From the NCBI GenBank assembly GCA_031264605.1, contig JAISDQ010000074.1, forward strand, positions 1-19,299: DNA of 19,299 bases. Reading direction: 5' to 3'. Below the pieces are notes generated by a model. That model worked only from the letters and a program-made list of their open reading frames with translations, made no database searches and was not told where the DNA came from. A program made the position numbers and the translations under genes. Source of the stretch: Synergistaceae bacterium. GTDB taxonomy: Bacteria > Synergistota > Synergistia > Synergistales > Synergistaceae. Each line of letters opens with the position of its first letter. The stretch's first letter is position 1. Below are positions 7,437 through 14,053 of the stretch, piece after piece.

Positions 7437-7463
7437 CGAAAAACGCCTCCCCGTATCAGAGTT

Positions 7464-8183
7464 TCAGCCCCGGTAGGGCGGGACTAGGCCGATCTCGCGC
7501 ATCTGATCCAACGCCTCTATTATCGCCGCCGCCGCGCGCGTGCCTATCAGGTCGGCCCCGGCCAGCAGGAAGGCGTAAGCGTTCTGCGGGCGAGGGAATT
7601 TGACCCCGGCCACCTTCAACTTGACGTTCGTGCCGGCCAGCGCGCGTTTCATGAGGAGAAACTGTTCCATTGCCGGGCCTTCGAACTGGCCGGTCGACGT
7701 CTTGGCATAATCTATACCCGTCTCGGCAATCATGCGGCAGCCCGCGGTTATCTCCTCGTCGGTGAGGAAGCAGACGTCGAGGATGCACTTGGTGACCGCC
7801 CCGCCCGCCGCCGATTTGAAATCTTTCAGCTCCCCGCGGACGGTCTCGTATTTTTTATCGCGCAGCGCGCCGACGTTTATCACGACGTCCACCGCTTTGC
7901 ATCCGGACGCGACGGCTATCTCGGTCTCGTGGGCCTTGAGTATTCCGGGGCTCGCGCCAAAAGGAAAGTCGATACCGGCGGCCGGCATGACGTCGCTGCC
8001 CGCGAGTTCCTCCACGACGACCGGCGTCCAATACGGCGACGCGGAGTAAAAAGCGGCGCAGTTGTACGCTGCGGCCTCCCTGCAACCTTTTCGTATGTCG
8101 TCCTCGGTGGTGTTTTTGGGCAGAACGCTGTGGTCGAAACATTTGCCGAGCGCTCGTTTGTCGAGTTTCGAAAGGTCTACCAT
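7464..8183 (-). CDS. DeoC-family (deoxyribose-phosphate aldolase-like) class I aldolase
   Basis: A 239-residue TIM-barrel aldolase. VDVVINVG supplies Asp99 (the DERA proton-shuttle Asp), YAKTSTG supplies the Schiff-base Lys161, and LKVAG supplies Lys190, the second catalytic lysine of DERA. However, the glycine-rich GGIR(T/S) segment normally following that lysine reads GVKFPRP, and the usual Gly-(Ala/Thr)-Ser phosphate loop near the end reads IGTRAA. So the chemistry looks intact while the phosphate-end pocket is changed. AAGGAGG precedes ATG 8183 by 7 bases; an upstream in-frame ATG at 8210 lacks such a site. First gene of the sugar operon. I would call it DeoC only loosely, since 2-deoxyribose-5-phosphate may not be the substrate. 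Confidence 0.88.
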   Translation of the reverse strand: MVDLSKLDKRALGKCFDHSVLPKNTTEDDIRKGCREAAAYNCAAFYSASPYWTPVVVEELAGSDVMPAAGIDFPFGASPGILKAHETEIAVASGCKAVDVVINVGALRDKKYETVRGELKDFKSAAGGAVTKCILDVCFLTDEEITAGCRMIAETGIDYAKTSTGQFEGPAMEQFLLMKRALAGTNVKLKVAGVKFPRPQNAYAFLLAGADLIGTRAAAAIIEALDQMREIGLVPPYRG

Positions 8184-8242
8184 GCCAGAACCTCCTTCGG
8201 CGTGATTCATCTTGTTTTCCTGTAATCCGAATATTGACGGCG

Positions 8243-8271
8243 ATACTACATCAGCGCGCGGATAGCGTCAA
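8243..8271 (-). promoter_or_regulatory. Promoter of the aldolase-kinase-reductase operon
   Basis: Minus strand: TTGACG (8271-8266), a 17-base spacer and TAGTAT (8248-8243). The -35 is five of six and the -10 four of six, about 60 bases before the aldolase ATG. A copy of the repeated motif GCGCGGATA lies inside the spacer, which suggests repression by a bound regulator. Confidence 0.55.
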
Positions 8272-8345
8272 TATCTCCAAAACCGAAAACCTAGGCGCGA
8301 TATCCGCGCGTCAATGAAATCTGGGAACCTGCGCGGATATTATAG
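8255..8345. repeat. Three copies of a GCGCGGATA motif, candidate operators
   Basis: CGCGCGGATA occurs at 8255-8264, its exact 10-base inverse TATCCGCGCG at 8301-8310, and GCGCGGATAT at 8331-8340. All lie within 90 bases of the divergent intergenic region (8184-8546) between the sugar operon and the gene starting at 8547. One copy is within the promoter spacer of the sugar operon. No regulator gene is adjacent. The rest of this 363-base gap has a GC-rich stretch (8390-8415) and an AT-rich stretch (8416-8450); I found no convincing promoter for the rightward gene and no RNA gene. Confidence 0.5.
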
Positions 8346-8546
8346 CGCGATTCGCCGTCCGAAACAAAATCCTTTCAAGATTCGAATTTGCGCCGGCGGC
8401 CGCGCTGCCCCGAAATAAATTTTATTTTTTTCCATTTATTTTCAATATACCCCTTGCGAATATCGCGAAAATCGGCGAAACTATGTAAGCAAAGAAATTT
8501 CGGATTAAAGCCGTACGGTTTTGCGCAGCGGGAAAGGGGATTGCCT

Positions 8547-9755
8547 TTGAAGCGATCTTTCTGGACGAAGCTGAGGCAGATATGGATACCGAAAGAATTC
8601 CGTCTGCCTGAGCCGGAATTTACAAAAGAACAGTTGGACTTGCTCGAAGAACTGATACAGATGATAGGCCCCAAAATTTCGCGCGCCGCGAGCGCGACGA
8701 AAGACGAAAGGGCCAAAATGGTCGATTTCCTCGTTGATCTCGGCACCGGCATATGGCGGGTGCGGCGCAAGATAGACGGCCTGTCTCGGATGCCTCGTGA
8801 GATAAGGGACGCCCTGTACTCGCTCGAAAGCATGTGGATGGCTATGTCCACGGACGGCGTCGAAATAATGGATCATATAGGAACCACCCCCTCGGGCAGC
8901 GAGGCGAAAGTGGTCGAGAACCGTGAAATTCCGGGCCTGACCCGCGAACAGGTAATCGACGCGATAAAACCCACCATAATACTCAAGGGAGAAATAGTTC
9001 AGATGGCGGAAGTCATCATGGGACGCCCCCCGCGCACGGCAGTCAGAACCGCTGCGCCCGTCCCCCCCGAACATGACGACGAACCCCCCGCCCCGGTACA
9101 TGAAGTGGAGACCATCACAATGGCGCCGCCTCTCCGCAAATGGAACCCAGACGAAGAAAAAACGTCCGTCCGCGTGGCCGAAACAGCCGCTCGCGAGAAA
9201 ACAACTGCCGCTCGCGGGGAAGAAGTTGCCGCTCGGAAAGAAGAAACGGATACTCGCGAAGAAACAACTGCCGCGCGTGAAGAAGCGGCCGCCCGCGTGG
9301 AAGAAGGGCCGGACGCAAACGCGACTCCGCGCGCAATGCCCGAGCCGCCGCCCCCTGAAGAGCGGGAACCGGGCGTAACACCGAACGCGGAAGCCGACGA
9401 CGGGCAGAGGCTCGATCCTGAGACCGCCGCGATCATCGAAGCCGAAGAGAGACAAAACGCGGCAACTACGGAGCCTGCCGTCGTTGCCGGCACGAGTGGA
9501 GACGGCGCGCCGGCCGTTCCCTTGGAGGAAGCGCGAAGCGCGGGCGCGGATACCGAACCGCCGACGCCCGTAAAGAGGAGGCGCAGAAAAACCTCCGCGG
9601 AGACGGCGGCGGACGCGGCGACCGAAAACGGCGGGACACCGGACGAAAAACCCGCCGTGCCAAAGAAAGCGCGGGCTCCCGCCGCCAGAAAACCGAGAAA
9701 GAAAACGTCCGCGCCGCCAGAGGGCTCGGACGTCACTCCGAAAGAGGAGGCTTAA
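8547..9755 (+). CDS. Hypothetical protein: helical N-terminal domain and long charged, repetitive, probably disordered tail
   Basis: I do not recognise this protein of about 402 residues. Residues 1-160 look folded and mostly helical (KEQLDLLEELIQMIGPKISR, then KMVDFLVDLGTGIWRVRRKI). Residues about 161-402 are rich in Pro, Ala, Glu, Lys and Arg. Within them, residues about 211-253 contain five degenerate 7-8-residue units of the type TAAREE, and two basic patches follow (KRRRRK near 343 and KARAPAARKPRKK near 374). No signal peptide or membrane segment is visible. The start is taken as TTG 8547, 7 bases after AAGGGGA; open reading continues upstream to 8388 without a ribosome site. It is coupled to the TPR/LysM gene, whose ribosome site is formed by its last codons, so the two proteins probably act together at the envelope. 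Confidence 0.72.
   Translation: MKRSFWTKLRQIWIPKEFRLPEPEFTKEQLDLLEELIQMIGPKISRAASATKDERAKMVDFLVDLGTGIWRVRRKIDGLSRMPREIRDALYSLESMWMAMSTDGVEIMDHIGTTPSGSEAKVVENREIPGLTREQVIDAIKPTIILKGEIVQMAEVIMGRPPRTAVRTAAPVPPEHDDEPPAPVHEVETITMAPPLRKWNPDEEKTSVRVAETAAREKTTAARGEEVAARKEETDTREETTAAREEAAARVEEGPDANATPRAMPEPPPPEEREPGVTPNAEADDGQRLDPETAAIIEAEERQNAATTEPAVVAGTSGDGAPAVPLEEARSAGADTEPPTPVKRRRRKTSAETAADAATENGGTPDEKPAVPKKARAPAARKPRKKTSAPPEGSDVTPKEEA
9181..9306 (+). repeat. Degenerate tandem 21-24-bp coding repeats
   Basis: Within the preceding gene, units such as ACTGCCGCTCGCGGGGAAG recur about five times with substitutions. They encode TTAARGEE, VAARKEE, TDTREE, TTAAREE and AAARVEE. The periodicity is near 7 residues, so the segment could form a charged single helix or coiled coil. 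Confidence 0.6.
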
Positions 9756-9758
9756 AGG

Positions 9759-10865
9759 TTGGTAGAACACGCGCGGCATCATAAGGTGCCGATAGAGGCC
9801 GACGCGCCCGCCGTAAAAGAATCCGGACTGGGCGTCCACACGGAGAATATAATCGACGGAATGGACAAAGTCGAGGCCATGGCGGCTTTGGTGGAATCCG
9901 TCATTGTCTGGCGGGCGCAGTACATCGCGTGGAACGTGGACATCTTCAAGGCCGAAACTCTCCTGTTCCGCCTCATCTTCAAGGAAAACTCGCAGAACCC
10001 GCAGGCGATGGACCTCCTGGCGCGTATCTACTTCCAGCAGGGCAAATACGAGAAGGCGCGAGGCCTCTGGAGCAAAGCGCTGGCCTTGCAGCCCGGCAAT
10101 CCCGCCTTGCGCAGGACCGCCGCGGAAATCCAGAGAATAGCGAAATCTCCGGGTTCGACCGTAATATGGCACAGGATAGGCGTGTATCTCAACTGTCTTC
10201 TTATATTGCTCATCATCTGCATATCGGCATTGGCGCTCCCGCGCGCGTACAACTGGCTGCTGAATTGGGCCGACGGGCCCCCCACGATCGCCGTTCAAAA
10301 TCTCGAGGAGCGTTTCTCCGACTATTATCAAACATTCGCGCCCGCGTTCAGGGATGACGTCAGCTCGGCCGTCGCGTCGAGGTTCGACTACTTCATACCT
10401 TATCCGTTTTCGGCCGCGGATGGGAACGCGGTGGGCGCGGAACGCGTGTCGTACAGCGCGGACGCGGATTTCGCCGAAAACGACGGTACCAGCCGCATAG
10501 GATTCACCAGAAAGAAGGTCGCCGACGGCAAAGAGATCGGCCGCATAGAGGTGGTAGTGGAACGCGTGGGCTCCACCTTGAGGGCGTCCGGTAAAATACC
10601 CAGCCTCCACGTCCGTTATCTCGTCGAGGAAGCCCTGTGGAAAGTGCCCGGTATCTCAGACCTCGACCTGAGGGGACTCGTGATTGACCGCTCGTATCGC
10701 GTGAACAGGGGCGATTCCCTGTGGATAATCGCCAAGAAGGTCTACGGTCAGGGTTCTTCGTGGACGCTTCTCGCGAAAGCGAACGACCTTCGGGACCCGA
10801 ACAAACTCAAGATAGGACAGGAACTGATTCTGCCGCTGGGCGACGAGATGATTCTGGAGGACTGA
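9759..10865 (+). CDS. Membrane-anchored TPR protein with BON-like and C-terminal LysM domains
   Basis: A 368-residue protein in four parts. Residues about 60-128 contain TPR-like helices (AMDLLARIYFQQGKYEKARG then LWSKALALQPGNPALRR). Residues about 140-162 form a single membrane segment (LNCLLILLIICISALAL). Residues about 270-312 read like a BON domain (LRASGKIPSLHVRYLVEEAL then VPGISDLDLRGLVI). Residues about 313-360 are a LysM domain (YRVNRGDSLWIIAKKVYG, then NKLKIGQELILPL). The tail resembles the BON-LysM layout of Kbp/YgaU. The probable topology is TPR in the cytoplasm and LysM outside, bound to peptidoglycan. The start is TTG 9759 with GAGGAGG 8 bases upstream, inside the last codons of the preceding gene. 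An intrinsic terminator follows. Domain calls for TPR and LysM are firm, BON less so. Confidence 0.85.
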   Translation: MVEHARHHKVPIEADAPAVKESGLGVHTENIIDGMDKVEAMAALVESVIVWRAQYIAWNVDIFKAETLLFRLIFKENSQNPQAMDLLARIYFQQGKYEKARGLWSKALALQPGNPALRRTAAEIQRIAKSPGSTVIWHRIGVYLNCLLILLIICISALALPRAYNWLLNWADGPPTIAVQNLEERFSDYYQTFAPAFRDDVSSAVASRFDYFIPYPFSAADGNAVGAERVSYSADADFAENDGTSRIGFTRKKVADGKEIGRIEVVVERVGSTLRASGKIPSLHVRYLVEEALWKVPGISDLDLRGLVIDRSYRVNRGDSLWIIAKKVYGQGSSWTLLAKANDLRDPNKLKIGQELILPLGDEMILED

Positions 10866-10912
10866 AAATAATGCCGGTTTCGGCCGGCGCGCGCGTCATC
10901 CCTGAACCGCTG

Positions 10913-10949
10913 GTCCGAAGATCATTTTCCTTCGGACTTTTGTTTTTTT
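10913..10949 (+). terminator. Intrinsic terminator of the TPR/LysM operon, overlapping the opposing gene
   Basis: GTCCGAAG (10913-10920) pairs with CTTCGGAC (10930-10937) around a 9-base loop and is followed by TTTTGTTTTTTT (10938-10949). The T tract and right arm lie inside the 3' end of the convergent DUF3842 gene, where they encode its Lys/Gln-rich tail. Confidence 0.88.
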
Positions 10950-11353
10950 ATCTCCCCCGCGACCATGCCGGCCGCGATTTTTACGTATTCGCCGTAACTC
11001 ATGTCGGACGCCCCGGCGATCATTATGTCGCATTTGCTGACCGGAACCAGAATTTTGACGGCGCGGGCCGCCCCGACCGCCAGCGCCATGGCGGGCGTTA
11101 TCTCGCCGAGCATGGCGTTCGCGCAGAGGATTCCCACCGGGCCGATTATGATATCCGCGTCCGCGCACGCCACGATTATGGGGTTTTCCCCCGTGGCCCC
11201 TCTGTCCGCGCCTCCGTTCATCATGGCCGACGTGGCGGCGCTGTTGGTTCCGAGCGCTGTTATCTCTATCTCCGCGTGAGCGGCGCTTTTGACCGCCGAG
11301 ATGAGATGTCTGCCCAGCGCGCCGCCCTGCCCGTCTATTACCGCTATCTTCAT
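10922..11353 (-). CDS. DUF3842 family protein
   Basis: A 143-residue protein with the distinctive pattern of DUF3842: a Rossmann-like start MKIAVIDGQGGALGRHLI, then ALGTNSAATSAMMNGGAD, GATGENPIIVACADADIIIG and a Leu-Gly-Glu-Ile-Thr-Pro motif. Function is unknown for the family; the fold suggests nucleotide or cofactor binding. The start is taken as ATG 11353, where the family motif begins, with AAAGGG 9 bases upstream. Longer in-frame starts (11371, 11434) would overlap the preceding gene. It lies 14 bases after the ArnD-like gene and is the last gene of a five-gene operon. Its final codons (KKQKSEGK) coincide with the terminator of the opposing operon. Confidence 0.85.
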   Translation of the reverse strand: MKIAVIDGQGGALGRHLISAVKSAAHAEIEITALGTNSAATSAMMNGGADRGATGENPIIVACADADIIIGPVGILCANAMLGEITPAMALAVGAARAVKILVPVSKCDIMIAGASDMSYGEYVKIAAGMVAGEIKKQKSEGK

Positions 11354-11367
11354 TGAACCGCGCCCTT

Positions 11368-12186
11368 TCATTCCGCGCTCTGAGTCGCCACTTCGTTGGA
11401 CATTCCGAACGCCTTCGTAAATATTATCTCGCATTCCGAAAGAGTGTCCGGATCCACGCTCGCGGCCACGCTCCTCAAACTCATGAATTTCACCCCGTTT
11501 TCCCGCACCCTCAGCAAAAACTCGTATATCGGGGAGTACAGCTCAGGTTCGTTCAGCGCCGCCGCGTTCATCGGTAGCACGCTCAGCCCGCGCGGCAGGG
11601 TATCGGCAAGTTCGGCCATAAGTTCGCGGGCCGAGGACTCGTTTTTCTTCCTCAGGTTGATCTCGACCGGGGGCAGGGTCGCCGGCACCTGGGGCGTCGA
11701 AAACACTTTCCACGACAACTGGGGCAGGTACGGATAAAAACCGAACGTGTCGCTGCAATATTTGAAGCGCATGTCGTCCTGTATCCTGAGGCTCATGTAG
11801 TTGACCCGGCACCCCGGGGCGGCGAAACCGTTGGGGCGCGCGCCCGTCCTTCTCGCGAAATACTCGATGGCGCGTTTGATGTCCGCCTCCAGCGTCGTGT
11901 CCTTCATCCTGTCGAGGCGGCTCCGCCATTCCATCGGGTTCCAGCCGTATATGCCGCAATCCTGGCCGCGCCTGTACGCGTCGCGCAGTATCCCGGGCGC
12001 GCTCGCGACTATCTCCCGCCCCTCTCCCATAATCTTTGACAGGGGCGACCGCCCGCCCTCGCTGCCCATGCCGAAAAAGAAACTGGCTTCTATGCCCATT
12101 TCGTCGCATATGTCCAACAGGCGAGGCACTCCGTCCCTGTAGCCGCGCATCGTGTCGGCATATATCTTCAACGCGAGAATCCTCAT
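11368..12186 (-). CDS. ArnD-like polysaccharide deacetylase family protein, apparently lacking metal ligands
   Basis: A 272-residue NodB-fold protein aligning along its length with ArnD, the deformylase of undecaprenyl-phosphate formamido-arabinose: ADTMRGYRDGVPRLLDICDE, ASFFFGMGSEGG, FAAPGCRVNYMSLRIQDDM, FKYCSDTFGFYPYLPQ and VPATLPPVEI all have ArnD counterparts. Catalytic positions differ. ArnD RIDVDT reads KIYADT, so one Asp becomes Tyr9 while Asp11 stays. ArnD HAWDHHAW reads YGWNPMEW at 80-87, so both metal His are lost. The late catalytic His (TIHAE) reads VLPMN, with Pro205. It is therefore probably not a working metal-dependent deacetylase, perhaps a sugar-lipid-binding relative. No signal peptide is present. 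The ribosome site is weak. Fourth gene of the flavodiiron operon, 36 bases after the methyltransferase gene. The alignment was made by eye. Confidence 0.82.
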   Translation of the reverse strand: MRILALKIYADTMRGYRDGVPRLLDICDEMGIEASFFFGMGSEGGRSPLSKIMGEGREIVASAPGILRDAYRRGQDCGIYGWNPMEWRSRLDRMKDTTLEADIKRAIEYFARRTGARPNGFAAPGCRVNYMSLRIQDDMRFKYCSDTFGFYPYLPQLSWKVFSTPQVPATLPPVEINLRKKNESSARELMAELADTLPRGLSVLPMNAAALNEPELYSPIYEFLLRVRENGVKFMSLRSVAASVDPDTLSECEIIFTKAFGMSNEVATQSAE

Positions 12187-12222
12187 CTCATGATGTACCG
12201 GTACTCCGCGTTCCGTCCGCGT

Positions 12223-12840
12223 TCAGACGGCTATCGCGCCATCGGTTCTCGGCTTGAGATAGACTTCCACTTTGGCCGGGGGAACGTTGAAAGGCACGAG
12301 ACGCGTTCTCACCTTCCTGAACCCGTCCGGGATAAAGGGCATTTTCCCGACCAGCGCGTACGTGAATTGGACGAATATGCCGCCAAACGACAGCGTCCTC
12401 TCCACTTCGCGCATTATGGAAACGGATACCTCTCTCGGAAGCGAACGGAAAGGCAGGCTCGATATGATCGCGTTGACCCGCGTCCTCTCCGGCAGACACG
12501 CGCTGATTTCATCGGCCCCGCAGCAGCGAACGTCGACGTGAGGGAAACGCTCCAGGAGGCATTCCGCCAGAACGGGCGACTTTTCGATCACTATGAGCTT
12601 TTCGGCCGGTATACCGCGCTTCAGGAGCGCCTCAGTGACCGGCCCGGTGCCGGCGCCGAGTTCCACAAACACGCCGTTTTTTGTCATCCGGGGCGAGACG
12701 GCCCCGGCCATCGCTCCGGCCAGGGCGGACGAACTGGGGAACAGCGTCCCCATGCCCCTCGGGTTCTGCGTCAGCGCCCTCAATAACAGCACCTGCCGCG
12801 CGAGTCCTTTTTTCCTCCTGTCCACGAATCCGCGGTCCAT
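12223..12840 (-). CDS. Small SAM-dependent methyltransferase (phospholipid N-methyltransferase/KsgA-like class)
   Basis: A 205-residue class I methyltransferase. GTLFPSSSALAGAMAGAV is followed by the SAM-binding motif I, VFVELGAGTGPVTEALL (about 58-74), motif II LIVIEKSPVLAECLL (about 82-96) and motif IV AIISSLPFRSLP (about 124-135). This series matches COG3963-type phospholipid N-methyltransferase-like proteins, which share motif layout with rRNA adenine dimethylases. Those families act on phosphatidylethanolamine or remain uncharacterised, so the acceptor here is uncertain; a lipid substrate would suit the ArnD-like neighbour. AAGGGG, formed by the end of the flavodiiron gene, lies 7 bases before the ATG, and the gap is only 4 bases, so translation is likely coupled. 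Confidence 0.85.
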   Translation of the reverse strand: MDRGFVDRRKKGLARQVLLLRALTQNPRGMGTLFPSSSALAGAMAGAVSPRMTKNGVFVELGAGTGPVTEALLKRGIPAEKLIVIEKSPVLAECLLERFPHVDVRCCGADEISACLPERTRVNAIISSLPFRSLPREVSVSIMREVERTLSFGGIFVQFTYALVGKMPFIPDGFRKVRTRLVPFNVPPAKVEVYLKPRTDGAIAV

Positions 12841-12844
12841 ACGG

Positions 12845-14047
12845 TCACCCCTTCAAAGCGCGAACCATGTTCGAGGCGAGAGTCTCGCACAGCGCGCAGT
12901 CGGACGCCTTCATGCCCGACTTTATCAGTATTTTCGGTTCGACGAGCGTCCAGCCGCCCCTGCTCCGTTCCACAAAAGCCGACATCTCGCGCAGCGACGC
13001 CTCGGCCCAGCTGAATGTGCCGCAGAGACCCGCGTATCTGCCCTTCATGCCCTTGTTCTCGAGATGCCGCAGCAGTCTCGCCATCGGCGGGAAAAGCTCC
13101 ATGTTGTAAGTGCACGACGCCAATACGAGGCCGCGATGTTTCCATATATCCGTGGTCACCCGCGATATGTCGTCCCGCGCGACATCGTGCACGATGACGC
13201 GGGGAGAACCGTTTTCGGCGAGAGCGCGGGCTATGCGCTCCGCGGCGACGGCGGTGTTGCCGTACATCGTGCCGTATACCACCACGACGCCTTCGTCGGT
13301 CTCCTGGCGGCTCAGCCTCTCGTAAATATCGATGACGCGTCCGGGCTCGCTCCTCCACACGGGGCCGTGCGCCGGGCATATGATCCCGACGTCGAGCGTC
13401 CTCACCTTCGCCAGCGCCTTGAGAGCGGGAGCGGCGAACCTGCCGACGATGTTGACGTAGTAGCGCTCCATCTCCGCGACGGTTATATTCATATCAGCCT
13501 CGTCGTCGAATATGCCTCCGTCCGTCGCCCCGAAACCGCCGAAAATGTCGCTCGAAAACAGAATCCTGTCGGTGGCGTCGTAGGCCGCCATGCTCTCGGG
13601 CCAATGAACCATGGGCGTGAAGGCGAAAACGAATTTCCGCCCCCCCAGTTCGAGCGTCTCGCCGTCGCTCACCGTGACGACATTGCCGTTTATGCCAAAG
13701 AAATTTTCCATCATCTCGGCCGTCTTCGCGTTGCCTATCAGCTTGACGTCCGGGTAAACGCCGCGCAGGGCGCGCACGGAACCCGAGTGATCCGGCTCCA
13801 TATGATTCACGATGACGAAATCGAGAGCGCGCCCCGCGAGGACCTCAGTTATCCTGTCGAGGAAGCCGCCTATGAAATGCTCTTTGACGGTGTCTATGAG
13901 GATATTTTTTTCTCCGGTCAACAGGTACGAATTATATGCGACGCCGTGCGGAAGCGGCCACATGCCCTCGAATTTGTCCGTGGTTCTGTCGTGCGCGCCG
14001 ACCCAGAATACCGAGTCGGACACTGGAATTATTCCGTTGCCGTGCAT
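12845..14047 (-). CDS. FprA-type flavodiiron protein (A-type flavoprotein, O2/NO reductase)
   Basis: A 400-residue two-domain enzyme: an N-terminal metallo-beta-lactamase-like diiron domain (about 1-250) and a C-terminal flavodoxin domain (from about 252; VVYGTMYGNTAVAAERIA is the FMN loop). The expected iron ligands are present: His82, Glu84 and Asp86 in NHMEPDHSG, His148 in MVHWPES, Asp167 in FSSDIFG and His227 in CPAHGPVW. These enzymes reduce O2 to water or NO to N2O with electrons from rubredoxin or F420/NADH systems and protect anaerobes. No rubredoxin domain is fused. AAGGGAAA lies about 13 bases before the ATG. It follows the zinc-ribbon gene by 6 bases in a five-gene operon. Length and motifs are normal for the family. 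Confidence 0.95.
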   Translation of the reverse strand: MHGNGIIPVSDSVFWVGAHDRTTDKFEGMWPLPHGVAYNSYLLTGEKNILIDTVKEHFIGGFLDRITEVLAGRALDFVIVNHMEPDHSGSVRALRGVYPDVKLIGNAKTAEMMENFFGINGNVVTVSDGETLELGGRKFVFAFTPMVHWPESMAAYDATDRILFSSDIFGGFGATDGGIFDDEADMNITVAEMERYYVNIVGRFAAPALKALAKVRTLDVGIICPAHGPVWRSEPGRVIDIYERLSRQETDEGVVVVYGTMYGNTAVAAERIARALAENGSPRVIVHDVARDDISRVTTDIWKHRGLVLASCTYNMELFPPMARLLRHLENKGMKGRYAGLCGTFSWAEASLREMSAFVERSRGGWTLVEPKILIKSGMKASDCALCETLASNMVRALKG

Positions 14048-14053
14048 ATTTTT

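Noticed and set aside
8388..8546. N-terminal extension of the charged unknown protein back to the first ATG
   Set aside because: There is no ribosome site near 8388, the added peptide is unlike the rest of the protein, and TTG 8547 has AAGGGGA at ideal spacing.
9181..9306. Possible CRISPR-like or minisatellite array
   Set aside because: The units are short, degenerate, contiguous without spacers and in frame with a coding sequence, so they are coding repeats.
8505..10610. A 701-codon open frame on the minus strand opposite the two-gene envelope operon
   Set aside because: It lacks family motifs and a ribosome site, its translation is low-complexity Arg/Gly/Phe, and the plus strand has coupled genes with LysM and TPR motifs. 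GC-rich codon use removes stops from the antisense frame.
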